Shown one piece after another: positions 24,050-34,235 of a stretch of 64,000 nucleotides of DNA. Below the pieces are notes generated by a model. That model searched no databases and was not told the origin of the DNA. It saw only the letters and a program-made list of their open reading frames with translations. Where the stretch lies: assembly GCA_949130495.1 (NCBI GenBank), contig OX422222.1:273534109-273598108 (forward strand). Reading direction: 5' to 3'. How positions within the stretch are numbered: position 1 is the stretch's first letter; every line of letters begins with the position of its first letter. This stretch comes from Sambucus nigra (Eukaryota > Streptophyta > Magnoliopsida > Dipsacales > Adoxaceae). Made by a program: the position numbers and the translations under genes.

Positions 24050-25105
24050 AGTGTGAGCATTTTTTTATCCCATCCCATAAACTCCATATTGAGCGACTCA
24101 TTAAATGGAATGAACTACCCCCCGCCATCACTAACCTTTTCCGCCCTAAGGGGTGGTGCCAATTCTTCAACGAGCCCCACGAGGTGGTATGGGAAGAGGA
24201 GATCCAGTCTTTTTATGTCTCTCTCGTCCACATGAGCGAGTTCGAGTCCCAATATTTTTTTAACGGTCATCTCATACCCTTCTCCTTGGACATTTTTTCC
24301 CGAAAGCTTGCCGCTAAGGGGGTACCGATTCCAGAAAGATTTGACTACCATTTACTGCCACACCCGTCCCCAAAAGTACCTACATAGCCCGACTTGCACC
24401 CGGAGAAAATTGGGTCTAAGAAACTTTTCTTATTGGGTGCCTAAATGATAAGGCCACATTGTTTGCGCCAGCCTCTTCCAAACTTCAAATGATTCGGTGA
24501 TGCGCCATCGCCAAGCTACACTCGTCTACCACCTTTTTTATCCCAACACTACCATTCACCTTGGCCGCACATTCTATGCCGACATCCTCTATGCGGACTT
24601 GAATCCAAAGGGCACAGCCCCTCTCCCATATCCCCACCTCATCACCTTCATACTCGCCGATGCCGGCATAGCTCCACCCCAGGCGTTTCCCCGCCTCCCA
24701 AAGCCCTACAATCAGAGTGCAAAACAATAGGAGGTTATAAGAGCAGCAAGGATATAGGTTGATGATTCTGATGAGGAGGAGGACTCTAATGATGAGGAGC
24801 AGGAATAATTCGAGGACGTAAATATGGTCGAGGATGCGGAGGAAGAGTATGATGAAGCGGCCAATTCTGACTATGAGCCGGAGGGAGCAGACCTTGATCG
24901 ACGCATTTTCGCCATGGAAACACGCTTTGACGGTTTCATTAATGAATACCGTATCGACCACCAAGAGGACCACTGAGCATACCAGCACGATACAAGTATG
25001 ATGCATCGCCTTCAAGCTGAGCTTTATCGACTGCACATGGGTGTCCCACCACCGCCCTATTTTTACGACCCATATGACCCAAATGCTCCCGGTACGTCCC
25101 ACTAA
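24050..25105 (+). pseudogene. Second ORF of the Athila element (env-like position), broken
   Basis: Successive frames carry IERLIKWNELPPAI, WCQFFNEPHEVVWEEEIQSF, FLVHMSEFES-like and PFSLDIFSRKLAAKGVP, then after stops LVYHLFYPNTTIHLGRTFYA and PLPYPHLITFILADAG, then an acidic region and MHRLQAELYRLHMG. The order resembles the plant 'putative transposon protein' ORF that follows pol in Athila-like elements. At least five stops are present. An open frame of 205 codons on the opposite strand (24,485-25,102) is a shadow of it. Confidence 0.65.
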
Positions 25106-26897
25106 CCCCCTAGTAGCTTGTTGATGGTTTGTTTGTTTATAGTTTGTAGTTCTCCCAACTTTCTATCCTTAAATGCTGGTACTTATGGTTGTAATGGAGA
25201 ACTATGAAATTCCTATCTTTTCATTTCATATACTTGTTTGTAATTATTGTTTCATTTTGTCCTTTGTTCATTTTTCTATGCATTCTCGCTTTAATTTAGA
25301 TTTTAGTCCTTTTGCATAGGGACTTTGCAAAAGTCTAAGTTAGGGAGGGTACGCATGGGCTTCAAAATTTCACAAAGTTCAAAATTCCCAAAAACTAAAA
25401 AAAATTGAAAATTGAAAAAAAAATTGAAAAAAATCTGAAAAAGCCAAAAATATCTTCTTCAAAATAAATAAAAATTGGAATTTGAATTTTTCAAAAATGT
25501 CACAATTTTTTAAGTCTCAAATTTGTAAAATCCAAAATGCACTAAGCCGAAATTGATCAAATATGGAAATTGAGCGAAAATTGACAACTTTACGAATAAG
25601 TCTGGAGATTAATCAACCCAGTGAGATTTCGAGCTTATCACTTTTTAAGAATTTTTAAATCAATCTGAGTTAATGGTTAACTCAAAGTTCATTTTAGCAT
25701 TTTGATGAGTCGTTGAGGATCTCTATTCCTTTGTTTTGATCGGTTACGAAATATGTGTGAGATGTTGTCTTGAAAAGAGCGATAAAATATCTCTAAACTA
25801 AATTAATCTAGAGACGCATACGATAAAATAATTGGTAATTCGGACAATGAAGTTAGGTCATTGTTTGTTTACCCAAAAATATTAGCCATAAAAAGCAATG
25901 AAAAATTATCCCTTAGCAACCCTATTGAGCCGAATAAAATGTTTCCCTTTTCGTTTTTAACCCGAAAAACCAATTAACCTGGAATTGTGAAAAGTGAAAA
26001 TTCATAAATCAATTAAGTCCAAAAGTGCAATAAAAAGGGGCAAGAAAAAAAGTTCTCAACAAAAATAGCAACAAAGAAAAATGTGAAAAATAGAAAAAAT
26101 AGAAAAAGAAGATAAAATGAGCAAAAGCCCGAAAAAGCACTAACATACATCACAAGAAGATTTTCCAATTTCAAATTTCCCAACCATTTTCTATTTTGCC
26201 CAATACACCTTATAACCCAAGAAAAGTTCTAGCCGAGTCCAAAATTCGAAATTAATTACCGCGTGGAGAGCAAAGAATTGAAAAGATAATAAGAGAGATT
26301 AATTTGTGTGAATAAGAGACGATGTTTTTTGTTTTCCAAATGACCATGAAGAGATCTATTCACCTAAATAATTTTCGTCTTTCAAATTTGTGTGCATGAA
26401 TTTGTGTTCCATTACATTTACTCTTTATATCACGCATATCGAGAGAATTAAACCACATTTTGAGTGATTCATTTGTGAGAGTATCCTATGAGATGCTGAA
26501 TTAAAGCGAATTTTTGAAAAGTAACACAATGATCAATCGGAGGAAATTTGCGGTTTAATTTTTGGCTTTGCACACACACACACTAAGATTTGAGATTTTT
26601 GAATATAAATTTATGATGACTATTTTTAGAAAAGTTTAAATTGTACATTTTTTAGATATTTTGAATTTTCTTTGAGTCGAAAACGAGTTTTGTGGGTATA
26701 TTCACTGCAAACACTCACGAGACACAACTCGTACTACTAGGGTAACCTATGGGTTTAAGGCTTGTTGCATACGCTAAATGCAATCGCTTGCTCGCGAAAG
26801 AGGTATTTTATCCCAATGAGACGTTTGATAAGAGTTTGGCCTTATTTTGATTCTTTTACATTGCTCGGGACGCGCAAAGTTCTAAGTTAAGGGGGTT
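25106..26897 (+). other. 3' non-coding region and polypurine tract of Athila
   Basis: This is AT-rich with many A-runs and no usable frame. It ends with 'taagttaagggggttt' directly before the 3' LTR, the expected polypurine tract. Confidence 0.75.
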
Positions 26898-27948
26898 TGA
26901 TTAGGCATAAACTCTTCATATTTATCTCTTATCGTTGATAAAATTTTCTAACGAGTTCATCGAGTTTCGTGTATTTCTCATCGTTCTTGCAGGTATTTAG
27001 TGCATGAGAAGAAAAAAAGAAACCAAAAGAAAGAAAGAAGGAAAAGGAAGAAAAGTCAAAAGGACAAAAGACTAATTTACATCTGGAATTCGGACGAGAA
27101 GCCTAAAGAAGAGTTGAATACCTCAAGTCTATGAGCGCATAGGAAGAAACGACATCTTTTATTTTTAGTTTAGACTTTAATTTTTATTTTAGTTACTTTC
27201 TAGTTAGTATTTTCATCTTAGTTTAATTTAGTTTAAACCTCACCTCACCCTATTGTTTTAATATTGAAAAAGCTAAAAAAAATTAAAAAAAGTGAAAAAG
27301 CACAAAAAGAAAATAAAAAGTGAATTACAATTGAATTTGTTCCATTTGCTTTACTCCCTAGAAAGTGGATTGATACCCTTACTTACCTCTATACTTAAGT
27401 TTATTATATTTTGTAGGTATGTGAGGTTTTGACTAGAAGGACTTTTCAAGCAACAACTATACAAAAGTTCTTTCTATCAAGAATGCGATGGGCGTGTTAG
27501 ATATTTCGACACCGCTTTATTATTACTCTTGATTACGTATGATGCGGTCTAGTACCCTTATATATGTAATGCTTGAGATTAATAAAGATCGGTTTTAATC
27601 AATTATCGAACTCAGAAGCTAGTTTTATATCCGATAAATTACTAGGGTTCGGGGGATTGTATTCCAACCTATTTTTCTCATTCATATTTAATTAATCACA
27701 CTTAGTTTACTTAATTATTAGTTTAATTTTATTTTCATTTAATTCATAGACAAAATTCAAATCTCATCACCTTTTACTTTCCTTTTCTGAGTCAGTTTAG
27801 GATTAAGCATCTTTCGTGTTTGTCCTCACGTTCTACGTCCTATTTCCCTGAGGATTCGACCCTGTCTTATCGAGTTTATTACTTGCGCGGTCGTTTTTCA
27901 CTTAAATCGTAATTAGCACACACTAGAGACATATTTTGAGTAGCTTTA
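26898..27948 (+). repeat. 3' LTR of the Athila element, with a different middle
   Basis: It begins TGATTAGGCATAAACTC and ends 'gagtagcttta'. Its first part (to about 27,155) and last part (from about 27,481) match the 5' LTR. The 325 bases in between do not match the corresponding 780 bases of the 5' LTR and contain A-rich sequence like that of the internal region. Confidence 0.85.
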
Positions 27949-28272
27949 GTGTCCACTGAAGCTCTTGAGAAGTCTAATAAAGCCTTTCCCCATGCTTAAG
28001 AAGAAGGTGTCAGGAAGTATAAAGCCTCTACTAAGTACAACATCAGCCTGCTGGCCATCATCATGGAAGGATACGACGAGCTAAAGAAAATGGTCATCAA
28101 ACACTACCCTAACATTGTCGATGATGAGGCTAAAGCCTTGACCGCAGAGCGGGAGATAATGGAGGTGGATGTTTTAGCAGGCGAAGCTGTGGCAGTGTTC
28201 CTAAGGCTTGAGTTTCCTATTCTACTTAAACTGCTCTTCTTTCCTATTTCTCTTCGTAAATACATTAAATAA

Positions 28273-29123
28273 TTATTTGTGATGCATGTTTTAACTCTCT
28301 TTATTTTCTTATTGGTGAGAGAGCGCGTTGTTTATGATATTTGTCTGTATACATGTTTATTCTTTTTTACTTCCTGATAATTATTTTGCTTGGCTAGATT
28401 TGTAGCAATCACTTGTAAAGTTCATCCGATGAAAATATCTTTGACAAGTAAATATGGTTGAATCTCATCGTCCTTTCAGTTAGTTCTAGTATTATGGACT
28501 CATGGTGGGATCTTTTCCACCTTCCATGTCAATTTACTAGCTTCTTAGTGTTAGGGTAGGCCTGCTAGTTGTTTAGACTTATGATCGAGTAGTCGGATCT
28601 TATCGACCTGGTCTTCTTTACTAGATACCAGTTGTAGACGAACCTGAGTTGTCCTAACTTAGGATCTACCAATACTTGTGTCAGCTTAGTGGTCGTATGG
28701 ACGAATCTTGTAGTCTTAACCATGTGTCAACGTTGGTTACCATAATTGACCAAGTGTACTAGGATTTATCCTAGCGCTAGTCAGTTATGGTCGGATCTTG
28801 TCATCCAAATGGTTGCACTATATTTCCCAGATTTGGACAACACTTCTTGATCATAACCTATCCAAAGACAAGGTTATACATGAAGTGTGGTTTTAATCAT
28901 ATGTGCTGATGTTCTTAACTATGGGATATCTTCAGCCTAGGATTCTTATACACCTCCTATGCTAATAAAATAGACATAAAATTATGAAGAAAAAACTTTA
29001 AGTGAAAACATATATAGAAGATGAAACTATTTTTCTTATTTATACTTGAAGATGTACTACAAGGAGATAAAAAAATGTTTGCCTAGTTTTTTGGTCTTTC
29101 GATATGTAATCTGCTCATTATCA
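28273..29123. other. Non-coding part of the Tat element
   Basis: This lies between the end of the antisense ORF and the end of integrase. Repeated phrases such as 'ggtcggatcttatcgacctgg' and 'ggtcggatcttgtcatcc' occur. No coding frame is seen. Confidence 0.5.
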
Positions 29124-30560
29124 CTAGTAATACTTCCTCATGTGATCAGCCTTCCACGGGTTTTTAAATTGCTCGCCTTCCAAAGTTTTGATTATATACG
29201 TTCCAGGTCATGCGACAGTAGACACTCTATATGGGTCATGCTAATATGGTTCCAATTTGTTCCCTTTCTAAACAACCTTCTTGAGCACGTAGTATCCTTC
29301 CTTTAAAATGATCGATTTTACCCTTTTATTGTATAAGTGGGTCATCCTTTGTTAGTAGGTTATCACTCGTAGTGTCGCACTCTCCCTGACTTCTTCTACA
29401 AGATTCAAGTCGATCCTTCTCATTAAATTGCTTTGTGGTGAATTAAATTTGAGTACCTGATGGCTGGCAAGACGATCTCAATGGGAACCACCGCTTTACT
29501 GCAAAACGCCAACATAAATGGAGTCTCTCCCATTTTCGTTCTTGGTGTTATTCTATACACCCAAAGTACCCTTTGTAGCTCATTGATCCAGTTTACCTTG
29601 GCTTCGTCTAGCATTTTCTTCATTCCATCCAGTAGAGTTATGTTCGTCACTTTTGTTTGCCCGTTACACTGTGGGTGACCAAGTGTTAATTGCAGTTTCT
29701 CTATCTTCGAACGTATACAATACTATTTAGATTATCTAGTTGTCAAACTGAGTATTATGATTCGTAATGAAGTCATATGGTATTCTGTAATGACAAATAA
29801 TGTTCTTCTATATAAAGTGGAAGACTTTCTCAAGGAATTTAGACTAGGGGCTCAGCCTCCACCCACTTAGTGAAGTAATCCATTATTATGACCAAATATT
29901 TGAACCTACTTCTTATCTTTGACAGAGGGATGACCAACTCAATCCAGGGTCAATAGGATGTGATCGGTGTCAATGAGGCTCCTGGAATCTTATGAATTAC
30001 GATGTACTTTTAGCACTTCCACACTTCCTCGCACAGCTTGCACAGTCTTCTTTCATAGCGGGCCAGTAATATCCTTAAGTGGTGACCTGCTTCACTAATG
30101 ATCGACATGTCAAATGGGCTCCACACGACCCTTTATGTATTTATTTTATTAGATTAATGACCTCAGTGGGATGGACGCATCTGAGTAGTGATATAATGAA
30201 TCATTTCCTGAACAAGATTCCTTATTTAAGCACATACCTCGTTGCCTTGTAACGTAACCTCCTTACTTCCTTTGGATTTATTGGCAGAGCACGGGACTCT
30301 AAGTATGCGCGTAAGTTATCCATCCATGATGGTCCCACATTTAATTCTAGGACAAAGTAATTCTTCCCATATGCTTAGTTGTGACAGGATTTCTACTGGA
30401 ACTATTCTCCTTAGTTCGGATCTTGTTGCTAATGTCAGATGAGCGAGTGCATCTTCTCAGGAGTTTTCAGTGTTTGGTATTTCTAATTATCTGTATAGTT
30501 GAGAACTTTAATAGAAATGCATTTACTTTTTCTTAGTATTTCACCATTGATTCTTCTTTG
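29124..30560 (-). pseudogene. Integrase of the Tat element, broken
   Basis: On the minus strand, the N-terminal zinc region survives as GYYWPAMKEDCASCARKC (about 30,050-30,100). The catalytic core has LTLGHPQCNGQTKVTN before an open stretch at 29,423-29,650 reading LLDGMKKMLDEAKVNW, LQRVLWVYRITPR and GETPFMLAF, the usual end of a Tat core. The C-terminal part has GTYIIKTLEGEQ then PWKADHMRKYY, and a stop at 29,124. Many stops and frameshifts intervene. Integrase would join the cDNA copy to the chromosome; this one cannot. Confidence 0.88.
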
Positions 30561-30599
30561 GCCTCTTAAATTCAGAGAGTTTTATTTACAATTAGTTGA

Positions 30600-30830
30600 G
30601 AGTCGATGTGCGCTGTTAATTATTTAGCACATAAAGTTTGCTATGAGTGATTCATATCTGCCTCATTGTTATAGGCCTCAAAGTTGAGTTTGAGGGAATA
30701 TTCGACGTCTATTCCTTCGGGCGTATTGATGATTAAATCGACCCCGCTTCCATTGGCACATGATGAGCCATCTACGAATAGCTTCCACGTAGGAGGTTCT
30801 TCTTCAAAATTTTCTTTAATTAAATCCCCG
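30600..30830 (-). pseudogene. RNase H of the Tat element
   Basis: The minus strand reads EEPPTWKLFVDGSS, then GSGVDLIINTPEGIDVEYS and NNEADMNHS before a stop. The catalytic D of FVDGSS and the E of NNEAD are preserved; normal elements have NNEAEYEAL at this point. Later parts carry stops. Confidence 0.88.
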
Positions 30831-30928
30831 TTCTTGGATAATTTTTCATTTGCTCCGTCACACGGGATCTTACATCTTGTCGGATTGATGTTCCCAATCT
30901 GTCTCTGCTCTGATCAGATGATTTTACT

Positions 30929-31190
30929 GCTAAGTTCTCTTCTGGGGAAGTCTGCTCGGCTATTCTTATTTCTAAGCTCTCCTCCAGAGAAGTCTTCTCG
31001 GCTATTGTTATTGCTAAACTCTCTTTCGATGAAGTCTTCTCGGCTATTCTTATTATTGAGCTCTCTTCTGGAGAAGTTTTACCGATTGTGTTTAATGTTG
31101 AGCTCTCTTCTGGAGAAGTCTTCTTGATTGTTTTTACTAATGAGCTCTTTTCCAGAGAAGTCTACTCGATTGTTCTTATTGTTAAGCTCA
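30929..31190 (-). repeat. 42-base tandem repeat in place of reverse transcriptase
   Basis: Five full copies of 42 bases lie at 30,953-31,162, with part copies on each side. Each starts 'ttctcggctattcttatt' and ends 'ctctcttctggagaagtc' on the plus strand. On the coding (minus) strand a unit reads DFSRRELNNKNSRE, 14 residues, because 42 is a multiple of three. It joins the broken protease to RNase H where the RT should be. Confidence 0.9.
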
Positions 31191-31194
31191 AATT

Positions 31195-33240
31195 CTTGAA
31201 GCAGCTATAAAAAACACCCGCTTAACTTTTGTTATCAACCAAGATCCTTGTTACCCGGCTCTCATGCACCATTATTGTGACGACCAAAGGTTTTTGTTCA
31301 GGTAAAGTACTCCTGACAGGTCATCTTTAGAGAAGACAATGATAAGATAATCTTTGTTTACCTTTTTGGGGCGAGTTTCCAAAGCATCAACCAAGTTGAT
31401 TTGTCTAACATGAGCATAACCCTTCACCTCATTAAAGTAAGCCTTCCTTTCTGTCGGTTCATCTCCATCGCCAGCGTCATCTCCTACTATAAAGTTACAC
31501 CCAAAGAAGATCATATTGACTTCATACACAAGCTCCTTGGGCTTCTTGGGTAGATCTCGATAATCCCCCAAATTGCCATTTCTGCCCCTTTTCCTTCTCA
31601 TCCTCCTTTTTCCAAGGGTACTTTTCTCGGCGTCTAGGTTTTTTCTTGGTTGCTCGACCACTTTTATCAACGAACTTTGTCAGTTTGCCTCATGAAGAAA
31701 TTTTTAATTTCGTTTTTCAGAGCAAGGCAATCATCAGTGTTGTGTCCATGATCCTTATGGAACTCACAGTACTTATCCGTGTATTTTCGGTCAGACGTGG
31801 AATTCAATTTACCCGAACATTTAAGTTTGTTAATCCCTCGGATCTCGACGAGTATATGATGCACGTCTGTGATAAGCAAGGTATATTCATCGAATCTCCT
31901 TAGCTTCTCAACTTTCTTCTCCTGATACTTCTCTTTCTTATTATAGTTCTTACCGACCTCAAATCTAACATGACTGTATTCTTTTGCTTCCATTGCCTCC
32001 TCGGCGTTCATAAATTTGCCCTCCTTGAGCTCGGCCATCGTGCTTAGCGTTTATTTAGCTAACGGCGAGTATAGCTTTACTGGAAAAAGATCGCTCATGA
32101 TAGCAGTAGTGGAAATTTTCTTGTCATATTCTATCACTTCAAGCTTCTTTGTATTGAATTGCGTGATGAATTCCCTTATTATTTCGTTTGCCCTTTATCT
32201 AACATTTAACAAGTAGGTCACTTTTTTCATGATTTTGTACCGAAACCAAAATTATTAACAAAGAGGTCATCCAACTACCGAAAAGTTGATATCTACCCTC
32301 TTGGAAAGTCGTTGTACCATACTTGAGCTAACCTAGTGATAGTGCTAGAGAAAGCCTTGTAGCACATTTCATCAGATATGGAATAGAAATCTGAATCACC
32401 CAGGCATTTCTCTACATTCATAATCGAATCAGATTTCCCATCATACTTGGGGGTGATTAGCGATGGTTTGAATCTGGTAGGAGTTGGGTAACCCACTACT
32501 AGAGATGTCAATGGTTATCCTTGAATGAATCCCCTCTGCAAAGGGTTCTTCGTTCTGATGATTTTGCCCAATCAGTCTTCTAATCATTGGATGGACCCTT
32601 TTCGGGGTTGCTCTTCCTTTTTGGAGTTTGCTGTTATGATCTTATTGGATTGGCCTCGGCTTTCAATTGAGTTATCTTCCTGGAAGTCTGTTTGGCCTTT
32701 GTCGATCCTCGCACACTAGGTCATGATCTGACCGAACATTCTATTCTCATCTCAGAACATCTTGGCTCCTCTTTGCGTTCTCTGTGTTGATGTTCCCTTA
32801 CTGCTTTTGGGACCAAACGATCAAATGCAATGTTTTTGCTTAGTCTTCCTATAATACTTAGATGCTCTAAGTAATATGTATACTCTTCATCATATCCTTT
32901 TGATATGAGGGTGAAGGTTGCCCCTGGGCGATAGGATTTATCATTCCGCCTTGATTCAGAGTGTCTGAATCTGCTACATTCGCCTCGTGGATCTAAATCC
33001 AATCATTTAGGATTTTTGACGTATTGGTTGTGATGAGCCCGCCTCTTATCCTTGTAGGGAGATGGGGGTGGCATATCTCGTCTCCCATTAGGGTTTTTGG
33101 GTTTAATTCCATCTTATTTTGTCCATTCAAAAAATTTTGTTTCTGTTGCTTCACGCTTTCCTGTATAGCCTCCTAACCCCTCGCTAGTCTCATTTAAATT
33201 CCCTGTAGGTCACCCATACCCATAGACGTTAAAGGGGGAA
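31195..33240 (-). pseudogene. Gag and start of protease of the Tat element, broken
   Basis: Read on the minus strand. The N-terminal part includes GYDEEYTYYLEHLS near 32,870. The gag core at 32,293-32,511 reads FKPSLITPKYDGKSDS, DFYSISDEMCYKAFSS and AQVWYNDFP. A zinc-knuckle-like CEFHKDHGHNTDDC lies near 31,730, followed by KNEIKNFF. The protease start (31,272-31,670) has KELVYEVNMIF and KDDLSGVLY; after a frameshift RILVDNKS corresponds to the active site, where DNGSS is usual. A stop follows and the rest of protease is missing. Frames break in at least four places. Confidence 0.85.
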
Positions 33241-33550
33241 TTCCTTCAACGGTTCAACTATTTTTTGGTCTTCCGCAATGTTCCAAGTATTTTAAGGAAA
33301 ACAAAGTATCGTAATACCAGAAAATAGAGTGTAACAATTGCTTTAGTAAAAATTTGTTGAGAATAAGCTTTTCAAGGCAGGTAAAGGGTAAATTCTAAGT
33401 GAGTTTAAGGATTAAAAAGTCGATTGAAAATAATTCTAACCCGCTAAAACCTAGGTGAATTGAAATTTAATCCGCTGGTTTACTAAAAAATGACTATCTT
33501 CGAGTTTAAGAGAAAAATAGTGGTAGAAAATAACAAAAGACTTGTTGCGT

Positions 33551-33568
33551 TTTCCACAGACGACGTCA
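33551..33568 (-). other. Primer-binding site of the Tat element
   Basis: On the minus strand: TGACGTCGTCTGTGGAAA, three bases inside the 5' LTR. It differs from TGGCGCCGTCTGTGGGAA by three transitions (G-to-A, C-to-T, G-to-A). Confidence 0.8.
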
Positions 33569-33571
33569 ATC

Positions 33572-34235
33572 TATTATCGCCTAAAATTGGTATATTGATT
33601 TAATCTTAGCTAAAGCATACAAGTCCAAATGATAATAGATTAAGAGATGAAAATCAATGAAATACTTCTCTAGAACTTGTTATAGAGTGAGATGGGAGAA
33701 AAAGAGATGAAATTGAATTTACATAGTTTGGCCCGAAGACGGTGCCTATGTCAATAAGTGCAAGTGTAGGCAGTATTAATTTCGTAGAATGAGAGTATGT
33801 AATGTCATTCAGGTTGTCCTTTCTGGGTTAATCCATGCCTCCTTAAATATGGGCATCAGAGTATTTATTTATGGACTAATACAGTTGATCCACTAAAATA
33901 TGTCAGGGATTTTGTCTTTAGAGAATAAATAAATACCCACTTTACAAGGTAGCGGATGAATAATTGTAAAGTCGGCATGGTCAAACATGAACAGAAGAAT
34001 GTTCATCTGTTTCAAGTGCGTGAGTGCATTGATGACGTCATCGCACTCTCTGATTCATTGGTAGTGGACATATATGTTGCACGTGCACTGTCTACGATAG
34101 CATGGCCGACCAGAATGCCTAAGGTTGACCATGATCATATCTGAGCTGACGATTTCATAGTTGCTTGAGCCGATCTCATCCTGGTTAATAATGAGTTCAA
34201 CTGGTTTTGTGTCACACTATATTCATGGTATAACA
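33572..34235 (-). repeat. 5' LTR of the Tat element
   Basis: It is 664 bases and matches the 3' LTR at 13,819-14,486 along its length, for example 'tattgatttaatcttagcta' and 'gcatgg' before 'caaa'. The outer end is GGTATAACA, followed by CACAA. The inner TG has become TA. Confidence 0.88.

Larger units (their letters stand above)
18565..27948 (+). mobile_element. Athila-type Ty3/Gypsy retrotransposon lacking RT and integrase
   Basis: LTRs at 18,565-20,144 and 26,898-27,948 flank a tRNA-Asp-type primer-binding site, a gag, a protease, an ORF in the env-like position and a long AT-rich 3' region ending in the purine tract 'ttaagggggttt'. The flanks are GTGGA (18,560-18,564) and GTGTC (27,949-27,953), a partial 5-bp duplication. 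The insertion splits the antisense ORF of the Tat element, and the host frame is continuous across it. No RT, RNase H or integrase is seen between protease (about 22,870) and the second ORF (24,060), so it depended on other elements to move. Confidence 0.9.
16020..28272 (+). pseudogene. Antisense extra ORF of the Tat element, split by a hAT and by Athila
   Basis: This gene-like unit runs opposite to the Tat element. After the hAT at 16,196-16,621 comes the block RLPLHPIIRYILRGY then PTQLPPNAYRSILG (16,710-16,810), matching the plant 'putative gypsy type transposon' domain. GT..AG introns are suggested at 17,067-17,152 and 17,416-17,488, and a 3' splice site before 18,229. A lysine-rich segment (17,566-17,859) is followed by a coiled-coil-like region (LKEKVASYQNAYDEAKENN) to 18,564. 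Athila interrupts it after KANDALKV; beyond Athila the same frame resumes with STEALEKSNKAF and ends with MEGYDELKKMVIKHYPN at 28,063-28,272. Several in-frame stops are present. Its role in these elements is unknown to me. Confidence 0.75.
13819..34235 (-). mobile_element. Tat-lineage Ty3/Gypsy retrotransposon with four nested insertions
   Basis: Both LTRs are present (13,819-14,486 and 33,572-34,235), in minus orientation. Flanking bases are CACAT and CACAA, a near-perfect 5-bp target duplication. In element order: 5' LTR, primer-binding site (33,551-33,568), gag with a zinc knuckle, start of protease, a 42-base tandem repeat where RT should be, RNase H, integrase, a non-coding stretch, an extra ORF on the opposite strand, a polypurine tract and the 3' LTR. 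This layout, including the antisense extra ORF between integrase and 3' LTR, is known for Tat/Ogre elements. Removing Athila, one MITE and two hAT elements leaves about 9.6 kb. All coding parts are broken. Confidence 0.85.

Noticed and set aside
23752..24087. A 111-codon minus-strand open frame in a C-rich stretch
   Set aside because: C-rich composition of the plus strand explains the lack of stops; nothing recognisable is encoded.
24485..25102. A 205-codon open frame on the minus strand
   Set aside because: It lies opposite the broken second ORF of Athila, whose blocks are recognisable on the plus strand; the minus frame resembles no protein and is a shadow.
30684..31127. A 147-codon plus-strand open frame
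   Set aside because: It is the complement of the Tat RNase H and the 42-base repeat; the minus strand carries the catalytic motifs.
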